A stretch of 40,638 bases of DNA from Verrucomicrobiota bacterium (GTDB taxonomy: Bacteria; Verrucomicrobiota; Verrucomicrobiia; Limisphaerales; UBA8199): NCBI GenBank assembly GCA_003176045.1, contig PSRM01000043.1, positions 1-40,638 of the forward strand, in the 5' to 3' direction. The position numbers and the translations under genes were made by a program. Shown piece by piece: positions 9,953 to 17,119 of this stretch. The notes beneath the pieces are model-generated. The model ran no database searches. It was not told the DNA's origin and saw nothing but the letters and a program-made list of their open reading frames with translations. Each line of letters opens with the position of its first letter. Within the stretch, counting starts at the first letter, position 1.

Positions 9953-9983
9953 GTAATGCCTCAGCCATTGGCGGGGGCATTAC
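9953..9983 (+). promoter_or_regulatory. Leader hairpin before EF-hand gene
   Basis: An 8-bp perfect stem, gtaatgcc pairing with ggcattac, with a 15-nt loop, ends 11 nt before the ATG at 9995. No Shine-Dalgarno is visible between stem and start. It could affect translation or mRNA stability; this is inference from structure only. Confidence 0.35.
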
Positions 9984-9994
9984 AAACAGAAACC

Positions 9995-10726
9995 ATGAAA
10001 GCATCAGTTAAACTTGCACTCGTGAGTTGGGTTGGGTTCGCGCTGGCGACTCTACCCAGTCTAAGTCAACCCGCTCAGGGCGGCCCTCCCGGTCCTGGCA
10101 ACGCGGATATTACTGGTCCCGATGGCGGTCCGCCCGGGCCAGGTCCTGGAGGTCCCCAAAGCGGTGGTCCACAGAATTTCCGCCGCCCGCCAGGCGGAGC
10201 CCCGGGCCAACGGCTTGGCCAGGTTGTTCTCAGCCTGCTCGATAAGTACGACGCGAACAAAGACGGCGTTCTGGACCAAACGGAACTCGCCTCTCTGCGC
10301 CAGGACATCCAGGCGGGCAAAATTGCTCCGCCGGCTCGAAATCCAAATTCAGCAGGCGGACCACCCGGCCCGCGAAGCGCTCCCGGGCAGGCCGATGCTC
10401 CACCCGGTGCTAATCAACGCGGCCCAGGCCAACATGGCGGCCCGCCACCGTTGTCCGTCAAACAGATCCTGGCCAAATACGATGCAGACAACGATGGCAA
10501 ACTGGATGAAACCGAACTGGCCGCTTTCCTCAAGGACGTGCATGCCCATCGTCCACCTCCGCCGCCAGGTTTCCCCGGAATGGGCGGGCCGCCCGGAGCT
10601 GACGGTCCCGGACAGAGCGGCCCACCTCCTGGCAATGGTCCTCCGGGCTTCGGCCCCCAAGACGGGCCGCCTCCGGGAGGTAGCCCGCCCGGTGGAGACG
10701 GTCCCCCCGGTCCGCCGCAGCAGTAG
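9995..10726 (+). CDS. Exported Pro/Gly-rich EF-hand protein
   Basis: About 243 residues from the ATG at 9995. I prefer this start over the in-frame ATG at 9893 because it begins directly with a signal peptide (MKASVKLALVSWVGFALATL, then a cleavable PSLSQPAQG). Two calcium-binding EF-hand loops are clear: DKYDANKDGVLDQTEL near residues 75-90 and AKYDADNDGKLDETEL near 160-175. Both keep the D-x-D/N-x-D-G pattern and the position-12 glutamate. The rest is low-complexity, rich in GGPPGPG-type motifs, and probably disordered. It lies 146 nt after the YHYH gene on the same strand. Calcium binding is established for such loops; the role here is unknown. Confidence 0.85.
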   Translation: MKASVKLALVSWVGFALATLPSLSQPAQGGPPGPGNADITGPDGGPPGPGPGGPQSGGPQNFRRPPGGAPGQRLGQVVLSLLDKYDANKDGVLDQTELASLRQDIQAGKIAPPARNPNSAGGPPGPRSAPGQADAPPGANQRGPGQHGGPPPLSVKQILAKYDADNDGKLDETELAAFLKDVHAHRPPPPPGFPGMGGPPGADGPGQSGPPPGNGPPGFGPQDGPPPGGSPPGGDGPPGPPQQ

Positions 10727-10759
10727 AAAAACACCGCTCGATTTCCGACTGCTCCTCAA

Positions 10760-10848
10760 TGTAGCAGCCGAGGTAACGAGGCTCTGATCAATTTCGGATT
10801 TCGGATTTCGGATTTCGGATTTTGAAGAGCCTTACGTCGGCTGCTACA
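10760..10848. repeat. Heptamer array flanked by inverted arms
   Basis: Arms tgtagcagccgaggtaacg (10760 onward) and the near-complement ending in cggctgctaca (10825-10848) enclose a tandem (atttcgg)n array at 10791-10822. The composite structure suggests that the array arose in the loop of a palindromic element. Confidence 0.75.
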
Positions 10849-10858
10849 CTTCGAAACC

Positions 10859-10888
10859 GAAAGCGGCGCATTCCGCCGCTTTCGTTTT
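10859..10888 (+). terminator. Rho-independent-like terminator after EF-hand gene
   Basis: A 10-bp GC-rich stem (gaaagcggcg pairing with cgccgctttc), a 5-nt loop and a short gtttt tail. It lies between the convergent EF-hand and S8 protease genes and could serve either strand. A similar gcggcg hairpin occurs near 35700, so it may instead be a dispersed element acting as a terminator. Confidence 0.55.
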
Positions 10889-10891
10889 CAA

Positions 10892-13033
10892 TTACGGCCG
10901 CTCCGCCTCAATACGATAATAGCGGTTCTTATTCGTGCCTATAGCATCGGAGAACGTATTGGTCGTCAACGTGGGCGGTTCGTTTGTCTGCAAAGTTGTC
11001 CAGGAAATCGCGCCACTCAGGTTAGTAGCCCGCAGCAAATGCTGCCGGGCCTGGTTGCCGCCAGTCCAGGTGATATTGAATTGGTTGGAGACTACTTGCT
11101 TGTTCACGATTCGAAGCACAGAGGCGGCGTTGGTCGGGTTTGTGTCGGCGATGAATTCCTGAAGATTGCTGGCGCCGTCGCCGTCGGGGTCGGCATTGGG
11201 GTTTGTGCCGGTCAAATGGCCGAAGTAAGTCTGTTCCCACCAGTCAGGCAGCCCGTTGAGGTCGGTGTCCACAATTCGCTGGAGGTTTAGCCGTCCGCCG
11301 GTACGCACTTTGCCGGACAGGCCGGCCCTGGAGTCCACATTGTTGAGCACGCGCTGGATGCGCTGGGTGACGGTTTCGCTCGGGAAATTCATGGCCGCAA
11401 AAGCCACGGCTGCGGTCACATGTGGGGTGGCCATTGAAGTTCCATCGAGCAACTCATAGATGTTGGATGGATTTGTGAACGCCACCACGGTGCCGGCAGA
11501 CGGCAGGGTCGCTTTGAGCGCCACGCCGTCGGTTTGCGAAAGCGAGATGGCCGGGATCCAACTGCCCGGGCTGCCCAACGTGCCGAGGAAATTGCCGCTA
11601 ACATTGTTGTAAATAATCGCTGCTTTCGCGCCTGCTGCCTTGGCATTGACCACCTTATTGGAAAACGTCAACGTGCCGCGTTGGATGAGCGCGATGTTGC
11701 TGTTCACGCCGGACGGAAAATTCGTCGGATAACCCAGGCCGCAATCGTAAATCGTTCCGCTCAAGCCGGTGGTTGTGCCCGAATAAGTCAGGGCATTGGC
11801 GCTGTAGTTGGTCGCTCCATGCGTCACGTAAGCAGTGATCTGCGGCTGATTGGTGGGAACTGTGGAAAGGATATTCACGCCGGGCGCCGCCAGGTCAACG
11901 GTAGTGGCCCCGTAATTCGAGAAAACGGCGAGGGCGTCGTTTTGATCGCTCGCCGCCACCACAATCATGTTGGAAAGACGATAATTAGCCGGATAAGTCG
12001 GCGTTACGTCGTTGTTGTTAGTGTTGTTGCCCGCTGCCGCGCAGAAAATGATCCCAGCGTTGCCGGCAGATTGAATGGTCGAAGAAAGCGCGCTATCGAA
12101 ACCTCCCCCGCCAAAAGACGCGTTTACGGCCACGATGTTCACTCCCCGTTGCTTCATCAACGTGGCGTATTGCAAAGCGGCGATGATTGCCGTATCCGCG
12201 AAGCTGCTGCCATCGTTCGAAGCCTTCAGCCCCATGATTTTAGCCTGGTAGTTGACACCGATAACTCCAAGTTGGTTATTGCCTGCCGCAGCGATCGTTC
12301 CCGAGACATGGGTGCCGTGGAGCCCGGAGTCCTGCGGGTCGCCCGTGTTGTCGGCGAAATCAAAGCCGTAATAGTCATCCACGTACCCATTGTGATCGTC
12401 ATCAATGCCGTTATTGGGGATTTCGCCGGGATTCGTCCACATATTGGCTGCCAGATCGGGATGGTGATAATCCACGCCGGTATCAATAACCCCCACCACT
12501 ACATTGGTGGCCGAAGGCCGGGCCAGTCCCCACGCCGCCAAAAACTTGATATCGTCGCCCGAAGTACCGGACAGGCCATTCACTTCCTGCCCAGTATTAT
12601 TCAGGCTCCAAAGCTGAGGGAAAGACGTGTCGTTTGGTGGCTGCCCGTCAGCCCATCGGATGTAATTCGGCTCGACTATCTCGACCGCCGGCTCGCGCTG
12701 AAGTTCCCCAATCAGTTGCTCTGTGGATTTTCCAGCCCCGCGCAGCAAGACTGTCTGGCGATGCCGCCATTCTGAAAGCGGCCCGAAATGTTGTCCGACG
12801 GTCAGAGAATGCCCTGCCGCAATGCCTTTGGCCGCGATGAAATCGAAAGGTTCCTTAAATGTGACGATGACCTCGCCCTCCGCGTAAGCCGGACTGGTGG
12901 GCGAGGCCTCGATTCGAGATTGCCCGCCTGCCAGGCAAATTGACAGGGCGGCAAGGTAGAACTTGAAGGGTGAAAAGCACTTGGAGGCTCTGCTGAAGGC
13001 AGCGCGCAGCACAACAACAATTCTCATTCGCAT
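10892..13033 (-). CDS. Secreted subtilisin-like S8 serine protease
   Basis: A 713-residue exported peptidase. The N-terminal hydrophobic signal (FKFYLAALSICLAGG, about residues 24-38) precedes an inhibitor-like propeptide (EGEVIVTFKEP to VEIVEPNYI). The catalytic triad is visible: D184 in VIDTGVDYHHPDL, H239 in HGTHVSG and S533 in GTSMATPHV. The oxyanion-hole N336 is in AAAGNN. A protease-associated domain appears inserted at about 410-520 (GTIYDCGLGYP to GAKAAIIYNN). The C-terminus has the NGLPDWWEQTYFG and DPDGDGASNLQEF segments typical of verrucomicrobial exported enzymes, then a beta-rich tail. The gene starts 13 nt after a pseudo-receiver gene and is probably co-transcribed with it. The substrate is unknown. 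Confidence 0.95.
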   Translation of the reverse strand: MRMRIVVVLRAAFSRASKCFSPFKFYLAALSICLAGGQSRIEASPTSPAYAEGEVIVTFKEPFDFIAAKGIAAGHSLTVGQHFGPLSEWRHRQTVLLRGAGKSTEQLIGELQREPAVEIVEPNYIRWADGQPPNDTSFPQLWSLNNTGQEVNGLSGTSGDDIKFLAAWGLARPSATNVVVGVIDTGVDYHHPDLAANMWTNPGEIPNNGIDDDHNGYVDDYYGFDFADNTGDPQDSGLHGTHVSGTIAAAGNNQLGVIGVNYQAKIMGLKASNDGSSFADTAIIAALQYATLMKQRGVNIVAVNASFGGGGFDSALSSTIQSAGNAGIIFCAAAGNNTNNNDVTPTYPANYRLSNMIVVAASDQNDALAVFSNYGATTVDLAAPGVNILSTVPTNQPQITAYVTHGATNYSANALTYSGTTTGLSGTIYDCGLGYPTNFPSGVNSNIALIQRGTLTFSNKVVNAKAAGAKAAIIYNNVSGNFLGTLGSPGSWIPAISLSQTDGVALKATLPSAGTVVAFTNPSNIYELLDGTSMATPHVTAAVAFAAMNFPSETVTQRIQRVLNNVDSRAGLSGKVRTGGRLNLQRIVDTDLNGLPDWWEQTYFGHLTGTNPNADPDGDGASNLQEFIADTNPTNAASVLRIVNKQVVSNQFNITWTGGNQARQHLLRATNLSGAISWTTLQTNEPPTLTTNTFSDAIGTNKNRYYRIEAERP

Positions 13034-13046
13034 CAGATTGACCGTC

Positions 13047-13418
13047 TTACTCTACGAGCAAGGCTTGTTCCAAAAACTGCGGAAGGTGGGTTAAAATGGC
13101 GCCTTCGCTCACGATCAAGGTTGCGCCGGCGTCTTTGGCCTCGTTTTGCAGAGCAGTCGCGCCATCCGAACTGAAAGCAATTACCGGCAAGTGACTTGTG
13201 GCTGAAGTCTTCTTGAGGAGCGCGATGGCGGCACAAACATTGCCAGTGGATTCCAGGTCGGCCAGGACGAGCATCGGACCAGCCTGTTGCGCAGTTTCTA
13301 CCAGAGTCGCAGGGTCCGACACAACCTGAACTCTGTAGTTCAGGTCCTGCAGGCGATTCACGAGTTGGGTTCCCGGCAAAAGCTTTTCGTAAAGAACCAG
13401 CGCCAATGGTTGTGTCAT
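13047..13418 (-). CDS. Stand-alone pseudo-receiver domain protein
   Basis: A 123-residue CheY-like fold (alternating ALVLYEKL, YRVQVVSD, MLVLADLES, PVIAFSSDG, GATLIVSEG). The putative phosphoacceptor is D54 and the switch Ser is S83. The N-terminal acidic pair is reduced to YE (residues 10-11), and the conserved lysine expected after the fifth strand is missing. It may therefore not be phosphorylated in the usual way. It lies directly upstream of the secreted protease with a 13-nt gap, which implies one transcript. No kinase or output domain is nearby. Receiver-like fold is probable; regulatory role is inference. Confidence 0.65.
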   Translation of the reverse strand: MTQPLALVLYEKLLPGTQLVNRLQDLNYRVQVVSDPATLVETAQQAGPMLVLADLESTGNVCAAIALLKKTSATSHLPVIAFSSDGATALQNEAKDAGATLIVSEGAILTHLPQFLEQALLVE

Positions 13419-13513
13419 GCTCGCATGAGTGTGGCGGAATGGAGAACGTTTGGCAAATAAAGACAGGCGCCGCGGTGCATATCACGGTTGGTTAGGTTTC
13501 GACAATGGGAAGA

Positions 13514-13622
13514 GTAGCGCAGGTTTCCAACCTGCTGTATCGCCGATTTCCAATCGGCAGAGCGTTCGGGCACCTCGCAGGCTGGAAGCACTGCGATACA
13601 GCAGATTGGAAATCTGCGCTAC
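13514..13622. repeat. Dispersed palindromic repeat in spacer
   Basis: Inverted arms (gtagcgcaggtttccaacc facing ggaaatctgcgctac) with an internal gccgatttccaatcggc hairpin fill most of the 219-nt spacer between bioA and the receiver gene. No coding sequence is seen here. Confidence 0.7.
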
Positions 13623-13637
13623 ATCCCTGGAGTGCGA

Positions 13638-15377
13638 TTAGCCTTTGCCAAGCACCTCAATGATTGCCGAACGCAACGCCTCCACCATGCGTGCCACCTG
13701 TGCGGCGGTTGTGCAGTAGGGAGGCATGAGCACCACCACGTTCCCTATCGGCCGGGTCAGCACGCCGCGTTTCGCCATGGCTTCGCAAACCCGAACGCCG
13801 GCTTGCTCCTTTAAATCGAACGACTCGCGGGTGTGCCAATCTCTGACCAATTCGACGCCCGCGATCAATCCGACCTGCCGAATGTCGCCGACGTTCGGCA
13901 CCGACCAGAGAGTGTCTAGTTCTGCACGGAGGGATTCTTCGAGACGTTCTCGGGCCTGGATGGAGGCAGAACTCTCAAGCACATCCAGACTCGCGATCGC
14001 CGCAGCAGCTCCGATTTGGTTGGCGGTGAAACTGTGGCCGTGGAAGAAGGTCTTGAACTTGTCGTATTCGCCGAGGAATGTATCGAATATCGCCTGAGTC
14101 GTTAGTGTGGCACCCATTGGCAGGTAACCGCCCGTGAGCCCCTTGGCGAGAGCGAGGAGGTCGGGTTGGGCACCTTCGTGGTGGCAGGCGAATAGAGGCT
14201 GTGAAACGTGAAACGTGAAACGTGAATTCTCGTTGGCGCCGCATGATGATCTCAAGCATCCAACTTCCTTGGAGCTTGGAGTTTGGACCGTTTTTGATGG
14301 TTGGTGTTTGGTGTTTGGTGTTTGGTGTTTGTCGCCTGGTGTTTGGTGTTTGGTGTTTGGTGTTTGTCGCCCCGTTCTTCCAAACCCGCTCATCACCTCA
14401 TCGGCCACGAGCAATGCTCCGTGGCTCCGGGCGATTTCGGTAACCTGCCGCAGCCAGCCGGAGGGCTGCGGGATCATGCCGGCGGCACCCTGGATTAGTG
14501 GTTCGAAGATGAACGCTGCGTAGCCATCGCCACGCTCCTTTTTTGCGGTGAATTTCTGTTCGACCTTGCTGACACATTCCCAATTGCACTTGCGATACGA
14601 ACGCGCGTCGGCGCGCTCCGGTTTGGCGCGATTGAACGGACACCGGTAGCAGTAAGGTGCCATGACTTCGTCGGTCTTGAAAAGCAAAGAGGAGTAGGTT
14701 TTGTGAAACAAACCACTGTGGCCCAGGGACATCGCGCCCACTGTATCTCCATGATAAGCCCGGCTTAGGGAAAGAAACCTGGGCTCGCGGCTCATGCCGG
14801 TGCGACGGGCGAACTCAAACGCGAGCTTGAGCGCAACCTCCATGGCGGTGGAACCATCGTCAGAAAAGAAGACTTTGGAGAGTTGGGTTTGCGCAGGTGC
14901 TCCCGCAAGCTTTTCAGCCGTCCCTTCGGGACGGGTTCCCAGGCGGCGACCGTTCCCAACGTTAAAACGTTGGGCTATTGTCAGGCGTCCCTCCGGGACA
15001 AGAGCAGGCGCGCGGCTTGGGGGAGACTTATTGGCAGCATGGATCAACCGTTCGGCGAGAAGACTGGCTGGTTCGTTAGCCAATCCCAGCGCGGAGCTGT
15101 GGGCAATTTTCGCTAGCTGCTGGCGGATTGCCGTGTTGATCTTTGGATGATTATGTCCGTGGAGGTTCGTCCAAATCGAGGAGTTGCCGTCCAGGTATTC
15201 GCGACCCCGACTATCGCGCAGTAGGCTCCCCTGCCCCTCCACGATGATGATGGGCTCACGCCTCAACCAACCCCGCATCTGGGTGAATGGATGCCAAACG
15301 TAACGATGGTCCAAAGCGGCAAGGTTGCGTGCGGACGACCGCTTGGTGCTTTCTGATTTGCAATTTGCGGTTTTCAA
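13638..15377 (-). CDS. bioA: Adenosylmethionine-8-amino-7-oxononanoate aminotransferase
   Basis: PLP enzyme of biotin synthesis that converts 8-amino-7-oxononanoate to 7,8-diaminononanoate with SAM as amino donor. Family features: YVWHPFTQM near the N-terminus, VFFSDDGSTAMEVALK, YHGDTVGAMSLG, VADEVMSGFGRTG, and the PLP lysine K412 in LALAKGLTGGYLPMG. The length of 579 residues exceeds the roughly 430 of E. coli BioA, and the excess lies in two in-frame insertions. One (DNA 14918-15002) is translated palindromic repeat, placed before QLSKVFFSDDG. The other (DNA 14201-14375) follows GRTG and contains PNTKHQT heptapeptides and RFTFHVS. The first falls between two well-conserved blocks, the second just after the active-site VADEV region. 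The gene lies downstream of bioF with a 218-nt repeat-filled gap. Function is likely retained but not certain given the insertions. Confidence 0.92.
   Translation of the reverse strand: MKTANCKSESTKRSSARNLAALDHRYVWHPFTQMRGWLRREPIIIVEGQGSLLRDSRGREYLDGNSSIWTNLHGHNHPKINTAIRQQLAKIAHSSALGLANEPASLLAERLIHAANKSPPSRAPALVPEGRLTIAQRFNVGNGRRLGTRPEGTAEKLAGAPAQTQLSKVFFSDDGSTAMEVALKLAFEFARRTGMSREPRFLSLSRAYHGDTVGAMSLGHSGLFHKTYSSLLFKTDEVMAPYCYRCPFNRAKPERADARSYRKCNWECVSKVEQKFTAKKERGDGYAAFIFEPLIQGAAGMIPQPSGWLRQVTEIARSHGALLVADEVMSGFGRTGRQTPNTKHQTPGDKHQTPNTKHQPSKTVQTPSSKEVGCLRSSCGANENSRFTFHVSQPLFACHHEGAQPDLLALAKGLTGGYLPMGATLTTQAIFDTFLGEYDKFKTFFHGHSFTANQIGAAAAIASLDVLESSASIQARERLEESLRAELDTLWSVPNVGDIRQVGLIAGVELVRDWHTRESFDLKEQAGVRVCEAMAKRGVLTRPIGNVVVLMPPYCTTAAQVARMVEALRSAIIEVLGKG
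14201..14375. repeat. Two heptamer arrays inside bioA
   Basis: Array gaaacgt at 14203-14226 and array tttggtg at 14301-14370. On the coding strand these are acgtttc and caccaaa, translated as FTFHVS and PNTKHQT repeats. Confidence 0.9.
14918..15002. repeat. Palindromic repeat element inside bioA
   Basis: Hairpins ccgtcccttcgggacgg, ccaacgttaaaacgttgg and gtccctccgggac lie in frame in bioA. Related units are in the bioF-bioA spacer at 15405-15598 (tcccgcaggga; cccagcgttgaaacgctggg). Confidence 0.8.
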
Positions 15378-15404
15378 ATCTCAAAGGATTTGGTGCTGCC
15401 GTTG

Positions 15405-15598
15405 CATAGTCCCACAGGGACGGCAGATAATAGCCCAGCGTTTCTAACGCTGGGTTTGTGCCGCGGCGCGCAATAAGTCCCGCAGGGACGGCAGAGCGAA
15501 GGCCCTTTTCTGTCGTCCCTACAGGACTTTGCGCCCTCGCGAATCCCAATCCCAGCGTTGAAACGCTGGGCTATTTTCTTTCATTCCTGCGGGATTTA
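15405..15598. repeat. Palindromic repeats between bioF and bioA
   Basis: Alternating units of the tccc-gcaggga type and cccagcgtt-aacgctggg type fill the spacer and touch the bioF stop. No promoter or gene is evident within it. Confidence 0.75.
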
Positions 15599-16960
15599 GA
15601 AGCTCAACTTTCTCAAAGCGGCAATTAATGCATCCACGTCCCCCACGGTGTGCCCGGCCGTCATTGTAATGCGCAAACGCGCCTTGCCGCGAGCCACGGT
15701 TGGAAACCGGATCGCCGGGATGAAAAGGCCTTGCTCCCGAAGCGAGGCGGCTGCCGCCACCGCTTTGCTTTCATGTCCGATTTGAATCGGAATGATAGGA
15801 CTCCGCACTTGCGGCTTGCCTGAGTGAAGGGCTGAAGCCAGCCGCTCAACTCGTTCCCAAAGAACGCGTCGCCTCTTTTCACCATCATCCGTTTGGATGA
15901 ACTTCACACCCGCTACGGCAGCAGCCGCAGCGGCCGGGACCGGCGCGGTGGAAAAAATGAAGCTCCGCGCGCGATTGATTAAAAACGTGATGAGCTTCTC
16001 CGAACCGGCTATGTAGCCGCCGGAAGCTCCGATCGCTTTGCCGAGCGTGCCCATTTGGATTTCTATTTGATCCGCCACCCCGCTTTCCTCAGCCAACCCG
16101 CTACGATTTGCGCCGTAAAGCCCTGTCGCATGCGCCTCATCCACCATCAACCACGCGCCATACTTCTCCTTCAAATCCACGATCTCACGAAGCGGAGCGG
16201 CATCACCATCCATCGAAAACACACTCTCCGTAACGATCAATATCCTCGGCCGCTGACCAGGATGAGACAAATGGGCGACGGCGTTGTCAGGCTTTGGATT
16301 TTGGACTTTGGACTTTGGACCTTCGACTTTGAACTTTGGACCTTCGACTTTGGACCTTTGACTTTGGACTTTGGACTTTGGACTTTGGACTTCATCGGCG
16401 TACCGCAGCACCCGTTCAAGCTCATTGAGGTCATTGTGCCGAAACACCCGCAAGGTCGCGCCACTAAGTCGCGCGGCATCAATGATGCAGGCATGCACCA
16501 ATCGGTCCACCAGGATCGTGTCTCCTTTGCCCACCAGAGCGCAGATTACGCCCTGCGCAGCGGCGTAGCCTGTTGAAAAGCTCAAGGCGGCCTGCGTGTC
16601 TTTGAATTCGGCCAATGTCTGCTCCAACTCATGATGAGGGCTCAAGGAACCGCAGATCAGACGCGAGGCGCCCGCTCCCGCCCCGTAACGCTCGACCGCC
16701 CGAATCGCCGCTTCTTTTAAGACCGGATCGTTCGCCAGGCCCAAATAGTCGTTGGAGGAGAAATTTAGAAACTCTTTCCCGCCGATACCAATGCGCGAAG
16801 ACTGCGGGGAGTCAATGCGGCGCAGCTCTCGGTAGAGGCCTTGGTCCCGGATCCGGGAAATGGATTCTTCCAAGTCCATCTCGAAACGACTCAACGCGCG
16901 GCGAGCCAGATTCTGCTTTGATGCAGTGCCACTAAGGTTTTGCCGCTCGTGATTCATCAC
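15596..16960 (-). CDS. bioF: 8-amino-7-oxononanoate synthase
   Basis: PLP-dependent condensation of pimeloyl-thioester with alanine, an early biotin step. Family signatures: NFSSNDYLGLANDP, GAGASRLICG, FSTGYAAAQG, VTESVFSMDGD, VDEAHATGLYG, and the PLP lysine K308 in MGTLGKAIGASGGY. At 454 residues it is about 70 longer than E. coli BioF. About 40 of these come from a translated heptamer array (DNA 16292-16393) giving SPKSKVQ-type repeats just before the ILIVTESVFSMDGD segment. The first ATG is used; M28 (MDLEESISRIRDQGL) is an alternative start that would remove a non-conserved tail. The order bioF then bioA supports a biotin cluster; bioB and bioD are not in the window. Confidence 0.93.
   Translation of the reverse strand: MMNHERQNLSGTASKQNLARRALSRFEMDLEESISRIRDQGLYRELRRIDSPQSSRIGIGGKEFLNFSSNDYLGLANDPVLKEAAIRAVERYGAGAGASRLICGSLSPHHELEQTLAEFKDTQAALSFSTGYAAAQGVICALVGKGDTILVDRLVHACIIDAARLSGATLRVFRHNDLNELERVLRYADEVQSPKSKVQSQRSKVEGPKFKVEGPKSKVQNPKPDNAVAHLSHPGQRPRILIVTESVFSMDGDAAPLREIVDLKEKYGAWLMVDEAHATGLYGANRSGLAEESGVADQIEIQMGTLGKAIGASGGYIAGSEKLITFLINRARSFIFSTAPVPAAAAAAVAGVKFIQTDDGEKRRRVLWERVERLASALHSGKPQVRSPIIPIQIGHESKAVAAAASLREQGLFIPAIRFPTVARGKARLRITMTAGHTVGDVDALIAALRKLSF
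16292..16393. repeat. Heptamer array inside bioF
   Basis: About 14 degenerate tandem copies of ggacttt (variants gacctt, gaacttt). Read on the coding strand they give SKVQSPK/SKVEGPK heptapeptides. Length and frame are preserved. Confidence 0.9.
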
Positions 16961-16995
16961 ATTCGTTCGCTAAATGTTGCGAGATTCACTCCGCG

Positions 16996-17065
16996 CGCCG
17001 GGTGAGGGCACCCGGCCTACATGTCCACAATGCTGAGCCTGTAGGCCGGGTGCCCTCACCCGGCG
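16996..17065. repeat. Perfect 26-bp inverted repeat
   Basis: Arms of 26 bp (cgccgggtgagggcacccgg and its complement, extended by six bases) separated by 18 nt, between the amidohydrolase and bioF. Each arm is itself partly palindromic. It could fold into a strong hairpin in the bioF leader, or be an unsplit dispersed element. Confidence 0.8.
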
Positions 17066-17119
17066 CTTTGGGGATGTGCTCACGGCAGGTAATGGTACCT
17101 TCGGATTGGTCAGACTTAA

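Noticed and set aside
11534..12775. Open frame of 413 codons on the plus strand
   Set aside because: Antisense to the S8 protease catalytic domain; no recognisable motif.
15405..15598. Possible riboswitch or BirA operator before bioA
   Set aside because: The hairpins belong to a dispersed family that also occurs inside bioA; no biotin operator-like palindrome was recognised.
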